A stretch of 64,000 nt of DNA from JAGVSZ01 sp019137045 (GCA_046347635.1 JAXMFT010000006.1:186001-250000); one strand, 5' to 3'; counted from the stretch's first letter, positions 26,246-37,614 are shown. Notes: generated by a model from the sequence alone, not told the origin. Program-made: numbers and translations.

Positions 26246-27844
26246 ATGCCGAGCTTTCTGCCCACGCAGCAGCCGGTGGTGGCGGACGCGAAGAGCTGCG
26301 AAGCCTGGCTCGCGCGCGCGACGCTCGCCGACCCGAAGCAGGCCTGCCACGAGCTGACCGGCCTGCTCGAGTCGCTCGAGGACGTGTCCCCGGCCGAGGG
26401 CGCGTACCTCGAGGTCCTCGAGCGCCTGCGCGAGCCGATCGTGATCGCGCAGGCCGAGCACGGCAAGAAGTTCGCGGCGCGGCCGCTTCCGCTCAAGGAC
26501 TACGAGATCGCCGCGTTCGAGCAGGTCTTCGACCTGTGGATGACGCTCGGCCGCGCCTATCGCCGCCTGCTGCGCGCCGCGATCGAGGACCGCCGCCCCG
26601 ACCTCGCCGGCCAGGAGGCGCTGCTCGCGCAGCGCGCGCTCGACTGCGTCGGCGAGCTGATGCTGGTGCACTACCGCGCGCGCCGCGAAGTGGACGGGGA
26701 GCTCTGGCAGACCCTGCACCAGGTGTATCAGACCGCCGAGCAGGCGGGGGTGGTCATGACCACCGTGTCGGCCGGACACCGCTCCAAGTCGGTCTCCACC
26801 TGCACCGAGGTCTACGTCCGGGCGCTGCTGCTCGCGCTCGCGAATCCCTTCGGGCTCGCGGCGCGGGAGCTGGCGTGGACGCGCCGCTGGTCCACGATGT
26901 GGGCATACAAGGTGGACCTCGCCGCCGCCACCGCGGACGCGCAGGGTTACGCGGTCGACCTGGCCGGCAACCAGCCGCCGGCCTGGAGCAAGGCCGAAGC
27001 GGCCAGGCCGACCGTGCGGTTCCTGGAGACGGCCAACCTCCGCCGCAGCGTGCGCAGCCGCGTCAAGAAGCTCGACTCGGGCGTGGATCCCCAGACCCTC
27101 GGGCTCGGCAAGGACTGCATGCAGCCGGAAGTGGGGCGTCTCCTCGCCGCGCTCGGGCGCGCCTGGATCGAGTCGCCGTCCCAGCGCCAGTTCACCCGCC
27201 GCCTCGTCACCGGGCGCACCGAGCTCACGAGCGGGCTCGAGTCGATCCACCTCGCGCTGAGCGGCAAGACCTTCCGCACCGCCGCGCGCCACTGGGACTA
27301 CACCCGCCGCGACGCCGAGCAGCTCTACATCTACCAGGGCGTCTCGCCCGCGGCCGCAGCCGAGCACAGCGCGGGCGGGTTCAGCGCGGAGAAGTGGGAG
27401 ACGCTCGACGAGAGCGCGAACGGCTTTCGCCTGCGGCGCAAGGGCGGCGGCGAGCGCCTCGCGCTCGGCCAGCTCGCCGGCCTCAAGCCCGAAGGCGCGC
27501 GCAGCTTCATCCTGTGCGAGGTGCGCTGGCTGATGGCCGGCATCGACGGCTCGCTGACGATCGGCGCCTCGGCCCTGCCCGGGCTGGGGAGCGCGGTCGC
27601 GGTGCGCCCGGCGAGCACGCCGAACAACGCGCCGGAGTCGTTCACCCAGGCGTTCATGCTGCCGAACGCCGCGGCGCAGCCCTCGTCCCTGATCCTGCCG
27701 TCGGGCTGGTACCAGCACGGACGCGAGCTGGAGCTGCGCGAGGAGGAGGACGTCAAGCGCGTGAAGCTGCTCGGGGTGGTGCAGCGCGGCTACGACTTCG
27801 ATCGCGCCAACTTCTCCGTTCTCGGCCCCGCGTCGTTCGGCTGA
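26246..27844 (+). CDS. Conserved hypothetical protein with PilZ-like DxSxxG motif
   Basis: A 532-residue soluble protein. The N-terminal two thirds are alpha-helical, without membrane segments or a signal peptide. The C-terminal third is beta-rich. It contains DESANG at residues 388-393, matching the DxSxxG motif of PilZ c-di-GMP-binding domains, followed by LALGQLAGLKPEG and CEVRWLMAGIDG, which resemble a PilZ-like barrel. An RxxxR motif in the expected place is not clear, so nucleotide binding is only a suggestion. The ATG was chosen because an earlier in-frame ATG at 26165 overlaps the -10 box and its residues look non-coding. It precedes the ubiquinone cluster; its role is unknown. Confidence 0.7.
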   Translation: MPSFLPTQQPVVADAKSCEAWLARATLADPKQACHELTGLLESLEDVSPAEGAYLEVLERLREPIVIAQAEHGKKFAARPLPLKDYEIAAFEQVFDLWMTLGRAYRRLLRAAIEDRRPDLAGQEALLAQRALDCVGELMLVHYRARREVDGELWQTLHQVYQTAEQAGVVMTTVSAGHRSKSVSTCTEVYVRALLLALANPFGLAARELAWTRRWSTMWAYKVDLAAATADAQGYAVDLAGNQPPAWSKAEAARPTVRFLETANLRRSVRSRVKKLDSGVDPQTLGLGKDCMQPEVGRLLAALGRAWIESPSQRQFTRRLVTGRTELTSGLESIHLALSGKTFRTAARHWDYTRRDAEQLYIYQGVSPAAAAEHSAGGFSAEKWETLDESANGFRLRRKGGGERLALGQLAGLKPEGARSFILCEVRWLMAGIDGSLTIGASALPGLGSAVAVRPASTPNNAPESFTQAFMLPNAAAQPSSLILPSGWYQHGRELELREEEDVKRVKLLGVVQRGYDFDRANFSVLGPASFG

Positions 27845-27935
27845 GCCGGGCACCGGCGCGCGCGCCGCCTGCGCCGGGCGGCCTTGTGGTAGCGTTCCCG
27901 GCCTGCATCCCGATCTTTCCGCAAGGCCGCGCACC

Positions 27936-28358
27936 ATGGCAGGACCCGAACCCACCCCTCCCGCACCCACCGAGATCAAGCTGCACCAGAAATCGCGGCT
28001 GATGGAGCTCACCTACGCCGACGGGCGGCGCTTCGAGCTGAGCTACGAGTTTCTCCGCGTGCACTCCCCGAGCGCCGAGGTGCGCGGCCACGGGCCGGGG
28101 CAGGAGACGCTCCAGTCCGGCAAGAAGGACGTGGACATCGTCGGGGTGGAGCCGGTGGGAAGCTACGCGATCCAGCCGCGCTTCTCCGACGGCCACGACA
28201 CCGGGATCTACTCGTGGGAATACCTCTACGAGATCGGGGTGAACCGCGACCGGCTGTGGGCCGAGTACCTGCAGCGCCTGGAGGCGGCGGACGCGAGCCG
28301 CGAGGTCGACACGTCCGCCGCGCCCGCCGCGCGCGGCGGCGGCTGCGCGACGCGCTGA
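27936..28358 (+). CDS. DUF971 (gamma-butyrobetaine hydroxylase N-terminal-like) protein
   Basis: A 140-residue single-domain protein. The core LMELTYADGRRFELSYEFLRVHSPSAEVRGHG and ending FSDGHDTGIYSWEYLYEIG-type sequence (seen in two blocks near residues 28 and 95) are typical of DUF971. Related domains bind zinc in gamma-butyrobetaine hydroxylase, and stand-alone copies are linked to Fe-S and ubiquinone genes. The region after about residue 122 is low-complexity. It precedes ubiE by 8 bases, a conserved pairing in betaproteobacteria. Confidence 0.9.
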   Translation: MAGPEPTPPAPTEIKLHQKSRLMELTYADGRRFELSYEFLRVHSPSAEVRGHGPGQETLQSGKKDVDIVGVEPVGSYAIQPRFSDGHDTGIYSWEYLYEIGVNRDRLWAEYLQRLEAADASREVDTSAAPAARGGGCATR

Positions 28359-28366
28359 GCCGGCGC

Positions 28367-29101
28367 ATGGCCGGCGACACCCACTTCGGCTTCGAGCAGG
28401 TCCCGAGCGGCGAGAAGGCGCGCAAGGTGGCGGGCGTCTTCGGGTCGGTCGCGCCGAAGTACGACCTGATGAACGACCTGATGTCGCTCGGGCTGCATCG
28501 CCTGTGGAAGGCGTTCGCGGTCGAGCTCGCCGGCGTGCGCCCCGGCGGGCGCGTGCTCGACGTCGCCGGCGGGTCGGGCGACCTCGCGCGCGCGCTCGCG
28601 CGGCGCGCCGGCCCGGCGGGCGAGGTGTGGCTCACCGACATCAACCGCGCCATGCTCGCGCTCGGGCGCGACCGGCTGCTCGACGCGGGCGCCGTCCTCC
28701 CGGTCGCGCAGTGCGACGCGGAGCGGCTGCCGTTCCCCGACGGGCGCTTCGACTGCGTCACCGTCGCGTTCGGCCTGCGCAACATGACGCACAAGGCGCG
28801 CGCGCTCGCGGAGATGCGGCGCGTCCTGCGCCCGGGCGGGCGCCTGCTCGTGCTCGAGTTCTCGAAGGTGTGGAAGCCGCTCGAGCGGCCCTACGACTGG
28901 TACTCGTTCAAGGTGCTGCCGTGGCTCGGCCGGCGCATCGCCGCCGACGCGGACGCCTACCGCTACCTCGCCGAGTCGATCCGCGTGCACCCCGACCAGG
29001 AGGCGCTGCGCGCGCTGATGGAACGCGCCGGGCTGGAGAACGTCGAATACTTCAACCTCGCCGCGGGCGTGGTAGCGTTGCACCGCGGCTGGAAGCTCTA
29101 A
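28367..29101 (+). CDS. ubiE: Demethylmenaquinone/2-polyprenyl-6-methoxy-1,4-benzoquinol methyltransferase UbiE
   Basis: SAM-dependent C-methyltransferase that acts in ubiquinone synthesis and, where present, menaquinone synthesis. The 244 residues carry the family signatures THFGFEQVPSGEKARKVAGV, YDLMNDLMSLGLHRLWK, the SAM motif VLDVAGGSGDLA and AFGLRNMTHKARALAEM, ending AAGVVALHRGWKL. It sits between DUF971 and a Tim44-domain gene, the usual order before ubiJ and ubiB. Dual function matters here because the frdCAB genes at the right end look menaquinol-linked. Confidence 0.97.
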   Translation: MAGDTHFGFEQVPSGEKARKVAGVFGSVAPKYDLMNDLMSLGLHRLWKAFAVELAGVRPGGRVLDVAGGSGDLARALARRAGPAGEVWLTDINRAMLALGRDRLLDAGAVLPVAQCDAERLPFPDGRFDCVTVAFGLRNMTHKARALAEMRRVLRPGGRLLVLEFSKVWKPLERPYDWYSFKVLPWLGRRIAADADAYRYLAESIRVHPDQEALRALMERAGLENVEYFNLAAGVVALHRGWKL

Positions 29102-29121
29102 ACCGAGAGGAGAGAGGCAGC

Positions 29122-30000
29122 ATGACCAAGTGGATTTGCGCGCTGTTCACGTTTGCGTTCGTCGCCGCGCTGGCGCCGTTCGACGCCGAGGCCCGCCGCC
29201 TGGGCGGGGGCAAGCCGATCGGCATCCAGCGGCAGGCCGCGCCCGACAAGCCGGCCACCGCGCCCGCCGCGACGCCCGCGCAGCAGACCGCGCCCGCCGC
29301 GGCTGCGGGCGGCACCGCCGGCGCGGCCAAGCCCGGCATGGGCCGCTGGCTCGCGCCGCTCGCGGGGCTCGCCGCCGGGCTCGGCCTCGCCTACCTGCTG
29401 GGCGACCAGCTCGGGTCGTTCGTCATGGCGCTCCTCATCGGCGTCCTGCTGGTGGCGGCGGTGACGTTCCTGATGCGCAGGTTCGGGAAGCCGCAAGGGC
29501 AGGCGGCCGGACCGCAGGGGCTGCGCTACGCGGCCTTCGGCAACGAGACCGTCGCCGCGCCGCCGCCCTCGCAGGCGACCGGCGGGGCGGCCGAGCCGAG
29601 CTTCCGCGCGCAGTTCGCGCGCCGCATCCCGGACGGGTTCAACGCCGCCGCGTTCGCGCGCGAGGCGAAGAAGAGCTTCGTCGCCCTGCAGGCCGCGAAC
29701 GACCGCGGCGACGTCGAAGCCATCCGCGACTTCGTCACCGACGGGATGTTCGAGCACCTGAAGGCCGACATCGCCGCGCGCGGCGGCGCCGGCCAGCAGA
29801 CCGACGTGGTCACGCTCGACGCCGAGCTGCTGGAGGTGATGACCGAGGGCGACATGCACTGGGCGAGCGTGCGCTTCTCGGGCTCGCTGCGCGAGGAAGC
29901 CGGCGGCGCGCCCGAGCCGTTCGCCGAGATCTGGAACCTGCAGAAGTCCGCGCGCGGAGACAGCGGCTGGCTGCTGGCGGGGATCCAGCAGGTGCAGTAG
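29122..30000 (+). CDS. Tim44-domain inner-membrane protein
   Basis: A 292-residue protein with a signal or anchor sequence (residues 1-24), a mature start DAEARRLGGGKPIG typical of bacterial Tim44-like proteins, and an Ala/Pro-rich stretch. Two membrane helices (about 75-115) follow, with QLGSFVMALLIGVLLVAAV in the second. A C-terminal Tim44 domain lies at about 165-290, with FNAAAFAREAKKSFVALQAAND. These proteins are common beside ubiE-ubiJ-ubiB in betaproteobacteria; their role is unproven. The ATG follows an AGAGAGG ribosome site. A strong hairpin lies just downstream. Confidence 0.88.
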   Translation: MTKWICALFTFAFVAALAPFDAEARRLGGGKPIGIQRQAAPDKPATAPAATPAQQTAPAAAAGGTAGAAKPGMGRWLAPLAGLAAGLGLAYLLGDQLGSFVMALLIGVLLVAAVTFLMRRFGKPQGQAAGPQGLRYAAFGNETVAAPPPSQATGGAAEPSFRAQFARRIPDGFNAAAFAREAKKSFVALQAANDRGDVEAIRDFVTDGMFEHLKADIAARGGAGQQTDVVTLDAELLEVMTEGDMHWASVRFSGSLREEAGGAPEPFAEIWNLQKSARGDSGWLLAGIQQVQ

Positions 30001-30021
30001 CCCGGCGCTTGCGCGCCACGA

Positions 30022-30043
30022 AAGGCCGCCTGCGGGCGGCCTT
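30022..30043 (+). terminator. Intrinsic terminator-like hairpin between convergent genes
   Basis: AAGGCCGCC, loop TGCG, GGCGGCCTT: a perfect 9-base stem that ends in TT and TTGTCGTT. It lies 22 bases after the Tim44 stop and 22 before the end of the facing small gene, so it may serve both. The T-run is short. Confidence 0.65.
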
Positions 30044-30064
30044 GTCGTTGCCAAGTCCGCACCG

Positions 30065-30373
30065 CTACGCGTGCGCGGGCTTCGAATCCGTGCGGAACGC
30101 CCGCACGGCACGTGCGAACGCACGCTTCACCGAGCCCACGATCTCGCGCATCGCCTGCGCGCGCGCTCGCGCGCGGGACCGTCGCGCCACGCGCGCGCAG
30201 TCCGCTGCGAAATCGCCGAGCGCAATGATGCGCGCTGCTGCGTCGACCACCCAGAAATCGCCCTGCGCGTCGCGGCAGATCCTGACGTTGCGCCCATCGG
30301 CGGTCTGGAGTTCGGACTCGATCCGCTCGAGGAGGATCGGGACCGACCTGGTCTGCTTGCTGATCGCGTTCAT
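30065..30373 (-). CDS. Orphan small basic protein, probable sigma-54-regulated gene
   Basis: A 102-residue protein I do not recognise. The N-terminal half (residues 1-60) is mixed alpha/beta with ERIESELQTADGRNVRICRD and DFWVVDAAARIIALGDF. The C-terminal half is an Arg/Ala-rich helix and strongly basic, which could bind nucleic acid or membranes. No signal peptide or membrane segment. The ATG is preceded by a good AGGAG site. A well-matched sigma-54 promoter lies about 85 bases upstream, and a sigma-54 activator gene is the next gene beyond it. This suggests it is the target of that regulatory system. Confidence 0.7.
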   Translation of the reverse strand: MNAISKQTRSVPILLERIESELQTADGRNVRICRDAQGDFWVVDAAARIIALGDFAADCARVARRSRARARAQAMREIVGSVKRAFARAVRAFRTDSKPAHA

Positions 30374-30456
30374 GTTCGTCTCCTGTCGCTCTTGCTGATC
30401 TTCGTGTTCCCGGGATCGTGGGAACCTTCGGGCCGGTGACCCTTGGCACCTCTTTC

Positions 30457-30471
30457 GCAGCACGCGTGCCA
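30457..30471 (-). promoter_or_regulatory. Sigma-54 promoter TGGCACG-N4-CTGC for the small orphan gene
   Basis: Read on the minus strand: TGGCACGCGTGCTGC. It matches the consensus TGGCACG-N4-TTGC(A/T) with GG and GC exactly 10 bases apart, and one mismatch in the -12 block. It points at the orphan gene, with a leader of about 70 bases. No convincing enhancer palindrome was found in the 160 bases up to the sigma-54 activator gene. Confidence 0.65.
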
Positions 30472-30630
30472 GGCCAAGATCGCGCCCGGTAGCGGGTCGC
30501 AACAGACGGAATTTCAACGAGTTACGTCGGTGAGCGGCGGGATCGGACGGGCGGAAGTGAGTCGGCCAGGCCGTCGCATGCGGCGGGCCGTCCCCGGTGA
30601 CGGCGGGTCGCCGCCGAATGCCGCGGCGGA

Positions 30631-32072
<1,442 letters not shown>

Positions 32073-32076
<4 letters not shown>

Positions 32077-32454
32077 GCGGCGGCGCCCTGTTGCCGCCCG
32101 ACGAGCAGCGTTGCGATGGTGACGAGGAAGGCCTCGAGGTCGATCGGCTTGCTCACGAACGCGTCGAAACCGGCGCCCAGGATCTCGCTGCGGTCCTGGG
32201 GCATCACCGACGCGGTGAACGCGATTGCCGGGATGTCCCGTGTTTCCGGTCTGGCGCGGAGCTGCGCGAGCGCCTCGACGCCGTTGATGCCGGGCAGGTG
32301 GATGTCCATCACGATCAGGGCGGGGCGCTGGGCGGTCGCGAGCGCCACGCCGCCCTCGCCGGTCTCGGCCTCGATCGTACGGTAGCCGTTGACCCGGAGG
32401 AGGTCGCGCGCGAGCCTGCGGTTCTGCTCGTTGTCCTCGACGATCAGGATCAGC

Positions 32455-32465
<11 letters not shown>
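32073..32465 (-). CDS. Single-domain response regulator (CheY/DivK-like)
   Basis: A 130-residue lone receiver domain. Acidic pocket LIVEDNEQN, phospho-acceptor Asp54 in IVMDIHLPG, the switch Thr in IAFTASVM and Lys in FVSKPID are all present. No output domain, so it acts by protein contact or as a phosphorelay intermediate. It overlaps the kinase gene by 11 bases and the NtrC-type gene by 4 bases, which indicates coupled translation. Relay between the kinase and the sigma-54 activator is plausible. Confidence 0.93.
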
Positions 32466-34632
<2,167 letters not shown>

Positions 34633-34953
34633 CGCGGTCCCCTCCTTCGCCTCGTTCGCGGCCGAGAATACGCCCGCCGAGCGGCCGACGCCGGGCGCGG
34701 GCGCTGCGAGGATCGCTCGGCTACGCGCACTTCGCCGTGCCGACGTTGCCCGTCCCCAGGGCGAACCCGCTCCGGATCCCCGCCGCTCACTGCGCGAAGC
34801 TCGCGTCCACCGCAAACGCGCCGTACTCGCGGTGGCCGCCGCCGAGCGAGTTGAAGGCCGAGCTGGGCCGGCGTCCGACACAGGGGTGTTCGCCCCAAGC
34901 CGTCAAATACGACGAATACGGTCGTCGCGGGAAGCCGCCAGGGCGCGCCTGCG
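34633..34953. other. 321-base gap with no convincing gene
   Basis: Between the kinase start and the toxin-antitoxin promoter. A weak minus-strand -10 (TATTCT, 34670-34665) lies 38 bases before the kinase GTG. A minus-strand frame ending at 34787 reads AFNSLGGGHREYGAFAVDAS before its stop, which looks like a protein C-terminus. It has no plausible start and lies antisense to nothing known, so it may be a gene remnant or chance. No repeats or insertion-sequence ends were seen. Confidence 0.4.
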
Positions 34954-34982
34954 TTGACGCTTGTCCTACAAAAATGTAGATT
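34954..34982 (+). promoter_or_regulatory. Sigma-70 promoter of the toxin-antitoxin operon
   Basis: TTGACG (34954-34959) and TAGATT (34977-34982) are separated by exactly 17 bases in an AT-rich patch, the best -35/-10 pair seen in the window. The antitoxin ATG follows 12 bases after the -10. Confidence 0.7.
34966..34979. promoter_or_regulatory. Palindromic operator CTACA-AAAA-TGTAG
   Basis: A perfect 5-base inverted repeat around AAAA, lying in the spacer and overlapping the -10 box of the antitoxin promoter. Ribbon-helix-helix antitoxins normally bind such palindromes to repress their own operon. Confidence 0.55.
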
Positions 34983-34993
34983 CCACGGGAATT

Positions 34994-35263
34994 ATGCAAA
35001 AGGAAACTCAGATCTCGGCCCTGGTCTCGCGGACGACGCGGGAGCTGCTCGAGCGCCACGTCCGCGCAACGGGGGTCAAGAAGGGCCACCTCGTGGAGCA
35101 GGCGCTCCGCCACCATTTGCAGGCGCTGCAGGAGCTCCCCGCAGACGTGATCGTCCATCCCAAGCTGGTCGTGACGCGGCAGTCCGGGGCAGCGATCCTC
35201 AAGCAGCTGAAGGCCGCCGAACCCACCGGGCCGCTCCGCGATCTGATGCGTGATCGAGATTAG
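34994..35263 (+). CDS. Ribbon-helix-helix-like antitoxin of a GNAT toxin pair
   Basis: An 89-residue protein whose first 45 residues read like a ribbon-helix-helix DNA-binding domain (QISALVSRTTRELLERHV, then a turn at GVKKGHLVEQAL). The C-terminal half (about 50-89) would wrap and neutralise the toxin. DUF1778-type antitoxins have the same layout with GNAT toxins, although this sequence is not an obvious DUF1778 member. The ATG was chosen over an upstream TTG at 34961, which lies inside the promoter. It overlaps the toxin gene by 14 bases. The flanking DNA is more AT-rich than neighbours, consistent with recent acquisition. Confidence 0.75.
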   Translation: MQKETQISALVSRTTRELLERHVRATGVKKGHLVEQALRHHLQALQELPADVIVHPKLVVTRQSGAAILKQLKAAEPTGPLRDLMRDRD

Positions 35264-35786
35264 GGCCCTCCGGGAAGCGGACGACCGCTCGCAGTTCCGC
35301 TCCGGCGATTCCGATCTCGACCGGTTCTTCCACCGGTTCGCGGGCCAGAGCCCGTTCAGGCACCACCTCGGGGTCACGTACGTCGCAGCCGAGGACCGAC
35401 GCATCCTGGGCTTCGCGACCGTCGCCCCGGGGCACGCGGAGATCGAAGGGCTGCCGGCCACGGCCCGCGCGAAGCTGCCGCACTACCCGCTGCCCGTACT
35501 GCGCCTCGCGCGTCTCGCGGTGGACGCATCGGCCGCAGGGGCAGGGCTCGGCAAGGCGCTGCTGCGCTTCGTGCTCGAGCTCGCGGCGCGCATGGCCGAC
35601 GACTACGGCTGCGTGGGGGTCATCGTCGACGCGAAGCGCGGCGCGATTCCGTTCTACGAGAATTGCGGGTTCGTCCCGGTCGCGGCGGTCGAGGGCGAAG
35701 CGGACGCCCGGCCGCAGCCGACGCCGATGTTCCTTGCCATGCGCGCGATCAGGGCGGCGCTCGGCACTTCGAGCGACGAGCGGTGA
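35250..35786 (+). CDS. GNAT-family acetyltransferase, probable tRNA-acetylating toxin (TacT/AtaT-like)
   Basis: A 178-residue GNAT protein. The N-terminus reads RALREADDRSQFRSGDSDLDRFFH, the FxSG-type signature of TacT/AtaT toxins. The acetyl-CoA P-loop is in AVDASAAGAGLGKALL, and the Tyr of IPFYENCGF is the expected catalytic residue. Toxins of this class acetylate aminoacyl-tRNA and stop translation, neutralised by the upstream RHH protein. Start is GTG within the antitoxin end. Length and gene order match known RHH-GNAT pairs. Confidence 0.85.
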   Translation: MIEIRALREADDRSQFRSGDSDLDRFFHRFAGQSPFRHHLGVTYVAAEDRRILGFATVAPGHAEIEGLPATARAKLPHYPLPVLRLARLAVDASAAGAGLGKALLRFVLELAARMADDYGCVGVIVDAKRGAIPFYENCGFVPVAAVEGEADARPQPTPMFLAMRAIRAALGTSSDER

Positions 35787-35810
35787 GTCCAGGAACAGAG
35801 GGCAAGCCAG

Positions 35811-36004
35811 TGCGCAAAGTCACCAGGAATCACCACGTGTCGGCGCCAGGCGGCGGCGTGGTGGACAGGCGCGAGCGGCTGCGCCTGTTCGACGCTGCCA
35901 CACGCCGCCATGCCCCGCGTCAGTCCGGGCGCAAGCGCCGCTCCCCGACGAACCGCGGGTGGACACGGGACGCGCTGTACGGCCAGACCACCCGCGCTCG
36001 TTGA
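35811..36004 (+). CDS. Doubtful small ORF, possible decayed DUF2188-like gene
   Basis: A short frame starting at GTG after the toxin gene; an upstream GTG at 35783 overlaps the toxin stop. Its first residues, RKVTRNHHVSAPGGG, resemble the start of DUF2188 proteins (HHVxPxxxGW). The rest does not hold the family pattern in one frame and is Arg-rich. It may be a frameshifted remnant or simply non-coding. No ribosome site is evident. Confidence 0.25.
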
Positions 36005-36027
36005 CATCCTTCCTTATCGCTTATCCT
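36001..36027 (+). promoter_or_regulatory. Candidate promoter for ubiJ
   Basis: A consensus TTGACA (36001-36006) is followed by TATCCT (36022-36027) with a short 15-base spacer, 10 bases before the ubiJ GTG. It lies at the right edge of the accessory insert, so it could restore expression to ubiJ, which is separated here from ubiE. Confidence 0.45.
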
Positions 36028-36037
36028 GTTCCGCGCC

Positions 36038-36631
36038 GTGGTCAGCCTCCCCGCCGCCACCTTCCTCAATCACCTGCTCGAGGCCGCGCCCTGGGCGCGC
36101 GAGCGCCTCGCGCCGTTCGCCGGCCGCAGCTGGCGCGTCACGCTCGCGCCGCTGCCCGACCTCACCTTCGCCGTGCTGGAGACCGGGCTGCTCGATGCGT
36201 CCGACGCGTCCGAGCCGCACCTCGTGATCGCGCTGACGCCGGCGGCCCTGCCTGCGCTCGCGCGGCGCGACGAGACGGTGCTCCGGGAGATGACCTTCAC
36301 CGGCGACGCGGAGCTCGCGGCCGCGCTGCAGTACCTCGCGCGCCACCTCGAGTGGGACGTCGAGGAGGACCTGTCGCGCGCGGTGGGCGACGTGGCGGCG
36401 CACCGCATCGCCGGCGGGGCGCGCGACTTCCTCGCGTGGCAGAAGGAGGCGGCGCTGCGCCTCGGTCAGAACTTCGCCGAGTACCTCACCGAGGAAGCGG
36501 ACGTGATCGCGCCGCGGACCGAGGTGGCCGCGTTCGCGCGCGCGGTCGACGACCTGCGCGACGCGGTCGAGCGGCTCGAGAAGCGCATCGCGCGCCTCGA
36601 GCAGGCGAAGCGCCGGGAAACCCCGGAGTGA
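36038..36631 (+). CDS. ubiJ: Ubiquinone biosynthesis accessory factor UbiJ (SCP2 domain)
   Basis: Lipid-binding SCP2-like protein that carries ubiquinone intermediates in the aerobic Ubi complex with UbiK and UbiB. The 197 residues start NHLLEAAPWARERLAPFAG, contain a SCP2 core with LREMTFTGDAELAAALQYLA, and end in a coiled coil (about 155-195, DLRDAVERLEKRIARLEQA). The arrangement ubiE-Tim44-ubiJ-ubiB is normal in betaproteobacteria; here about 6 kb is inserted between Tim44 and ubiJ. GTG start. Its TGA overlaps the next GTG by 4 bases. Confidence 0.92.
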   Translation: MVSLPAATFLNHLLEAAPWARERLAPFAGRSWRVTLAPLPDLTFAVLETGLLDASDASEPHLVIALTPAALPALARRDETVLREMTFTGDAELAAALQYLARHLEWDVEEDLSRAVGDVAAHRIAGGARDFLAWQKEAALRLGQNFAEYLTEEADVIAPRTEVAAFARAVDDLRDAVERLEKRIARLEQAKRRETPE

Positions 36632-37260
36632 CGGCCCCGCCCAGCGCCCGCGAGACGCGCGAAGCGCTCGTCCTCCTCGCGCTCGTCGCGCTCGCGCTCC
36701 TCGTCTCCGGCATCGCCCCGCGCGAACGCAGCACGTGGGTGATGGAAACGGCGCCGGTGTTCGTCGCGGCGCCGCTGCTCTGGTTCACCTGGGACCGCTT
36801 CCGGCTCACGCCGCTCGCGTACCGCCTGATCTGCCTCCACGCGCTGATCCTGATCCTCGGCGGCGCGTATACCTATGCGCACGTCCCGCTCGGCTTCTGG
36901 CTCCAGGACCTCTTCGGCCTCGCGCGCAACCCGTACGACCGCATCGGGCACTTCGCGCAAGGTTTCGTGCCGGCGATCGTCGCGCGCGAGATCCTGTTGC
37001 GCCGCTCGCCGCTCGTGCCGGGCAAGTGGCTCTTCTTCCTGGTGTCCTGCGTCTGTCTCGCGATCAGCGCGCTCTACGAGTTCATCGAGTGGTGGGCGGC
37101 GCTCGCCCTCGGCCAGGGCGCGCAGGAATTCCTCGGCACGCAGGGCGACCCGTGGGACACGCAGTGGGACATGTTCCTCGCGCTCTGCGGCGCGGTCGCC
37201 GCGCAGCTCCTGCTCGCGCGGGCGCACGACCGCCAGCTCGCGCGGCTGCGCGGCGCCTGA
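36628..37260 (+). CDS. DUF2238 (YjdF-type) inner-membrane protein
   Basis: A 210-residue protein with about six membrane helices. The signature NPYDRIGHFAQGFVPAIVAREIL and SALYEFIEWWAAL, together with GDPWDTQWDMFLALCGA, define DUF2238; the function is unknown. The conserved His, Glu and Asp near the membrane face could bind a metal. It starts by GTGA overlap with ubiJ, which implies coupled translation. Its stop directly abuts the stop of the facing small gene. Confidence 0.9.
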   Translation: MTAPPSARETREALVLLALVALALLVSGIAPRERSTWVMETAPVFVAAPLLWFTWDRFRLTPLAYRLICLHALILILGGAYTYAHVPLGFWLQDLFGLARNPYDRIGHFAQGFVPAIVAREILLRRSPLVPGKWLFFLVSCVCLAISALYEFIEWWAALALGQGAQEFLGTQGDPWDTQWDMFLALCGAVAAQLLLARAHDRQLARLRGA

Positions 37261-37614
37261 CTACGACGCGATCTTCCAGCCGTCCTTCGTCTTGCAGAAA
37301 GTCCATTCGCTGCGGCCCGCCTGGCCGCCGGCGTGGTTGGTGAGCTCGAGCCGCCGGCAGGCCATGCCCTTCTCCTTCATCGACCTGAGCGGCGTGGCGG
37401 TGCCCGAGTGGCCCGTCTTCGGGTTGGTCCAGGCATTGGTGTGGCCGTCCGGGAGCGAATCGAGGGCCTGGGTGTAGTTGCGCTTCAGCAGCGCGATGTC
37501 GTCCTTGTTCATGAACGAGATCGGCGCATCCTTCAGGAACATCTCCTGCGCCGCGGCGGTCCCGGCGACGAGGGCGAGCGACGCGCCAACGAGCATCATT
37601 CTGGTACCGCGCAT
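37261..37614 (-). CDS. Small secreted protein with RT0821/Lpp0805-like surface domain
   Basis: A 117-residue protein with a signal peptide (cleavage near residue 22, TAAAQ). The mature part has LDSLPDGHTNAWTNPKTGHS, then a pair of cysteines (ACRRLE and TFCKTKDGWKI), as in the RT0821/Lpp0805 surface-antigen domain of proteobacteria. Function unknown; probably periplasmic or outer-membrane associated. It lies on the minus strand inside the otherwise plus-strand ubiJ-DUF2238-ubiB run, so it looks like an insertion. Its stop is immediately next to the DUF2238 stop. Confidence 0.75.
   Translation of the reverse strand: MRGTRMMLVGASLALVAGTAAAQEMFLKDAPISFMNKDDIALLKRNYTQALDSLPDGHTNAWTNPKTGHSGTATPLRSMKEKGMACRRLELTNHAGGQAGRSEWTFCKTKDGWKIAS

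Noticed and set aside
30443..30459. A plus-strand sigma-54-like match, TTGGCACCTCTTTCGCA
   Set aside because: GG and GC are 10 bases apart, but the match is poorer than the overlapping minus-strand site and no plus-strand gene follows for 4.5 kb.
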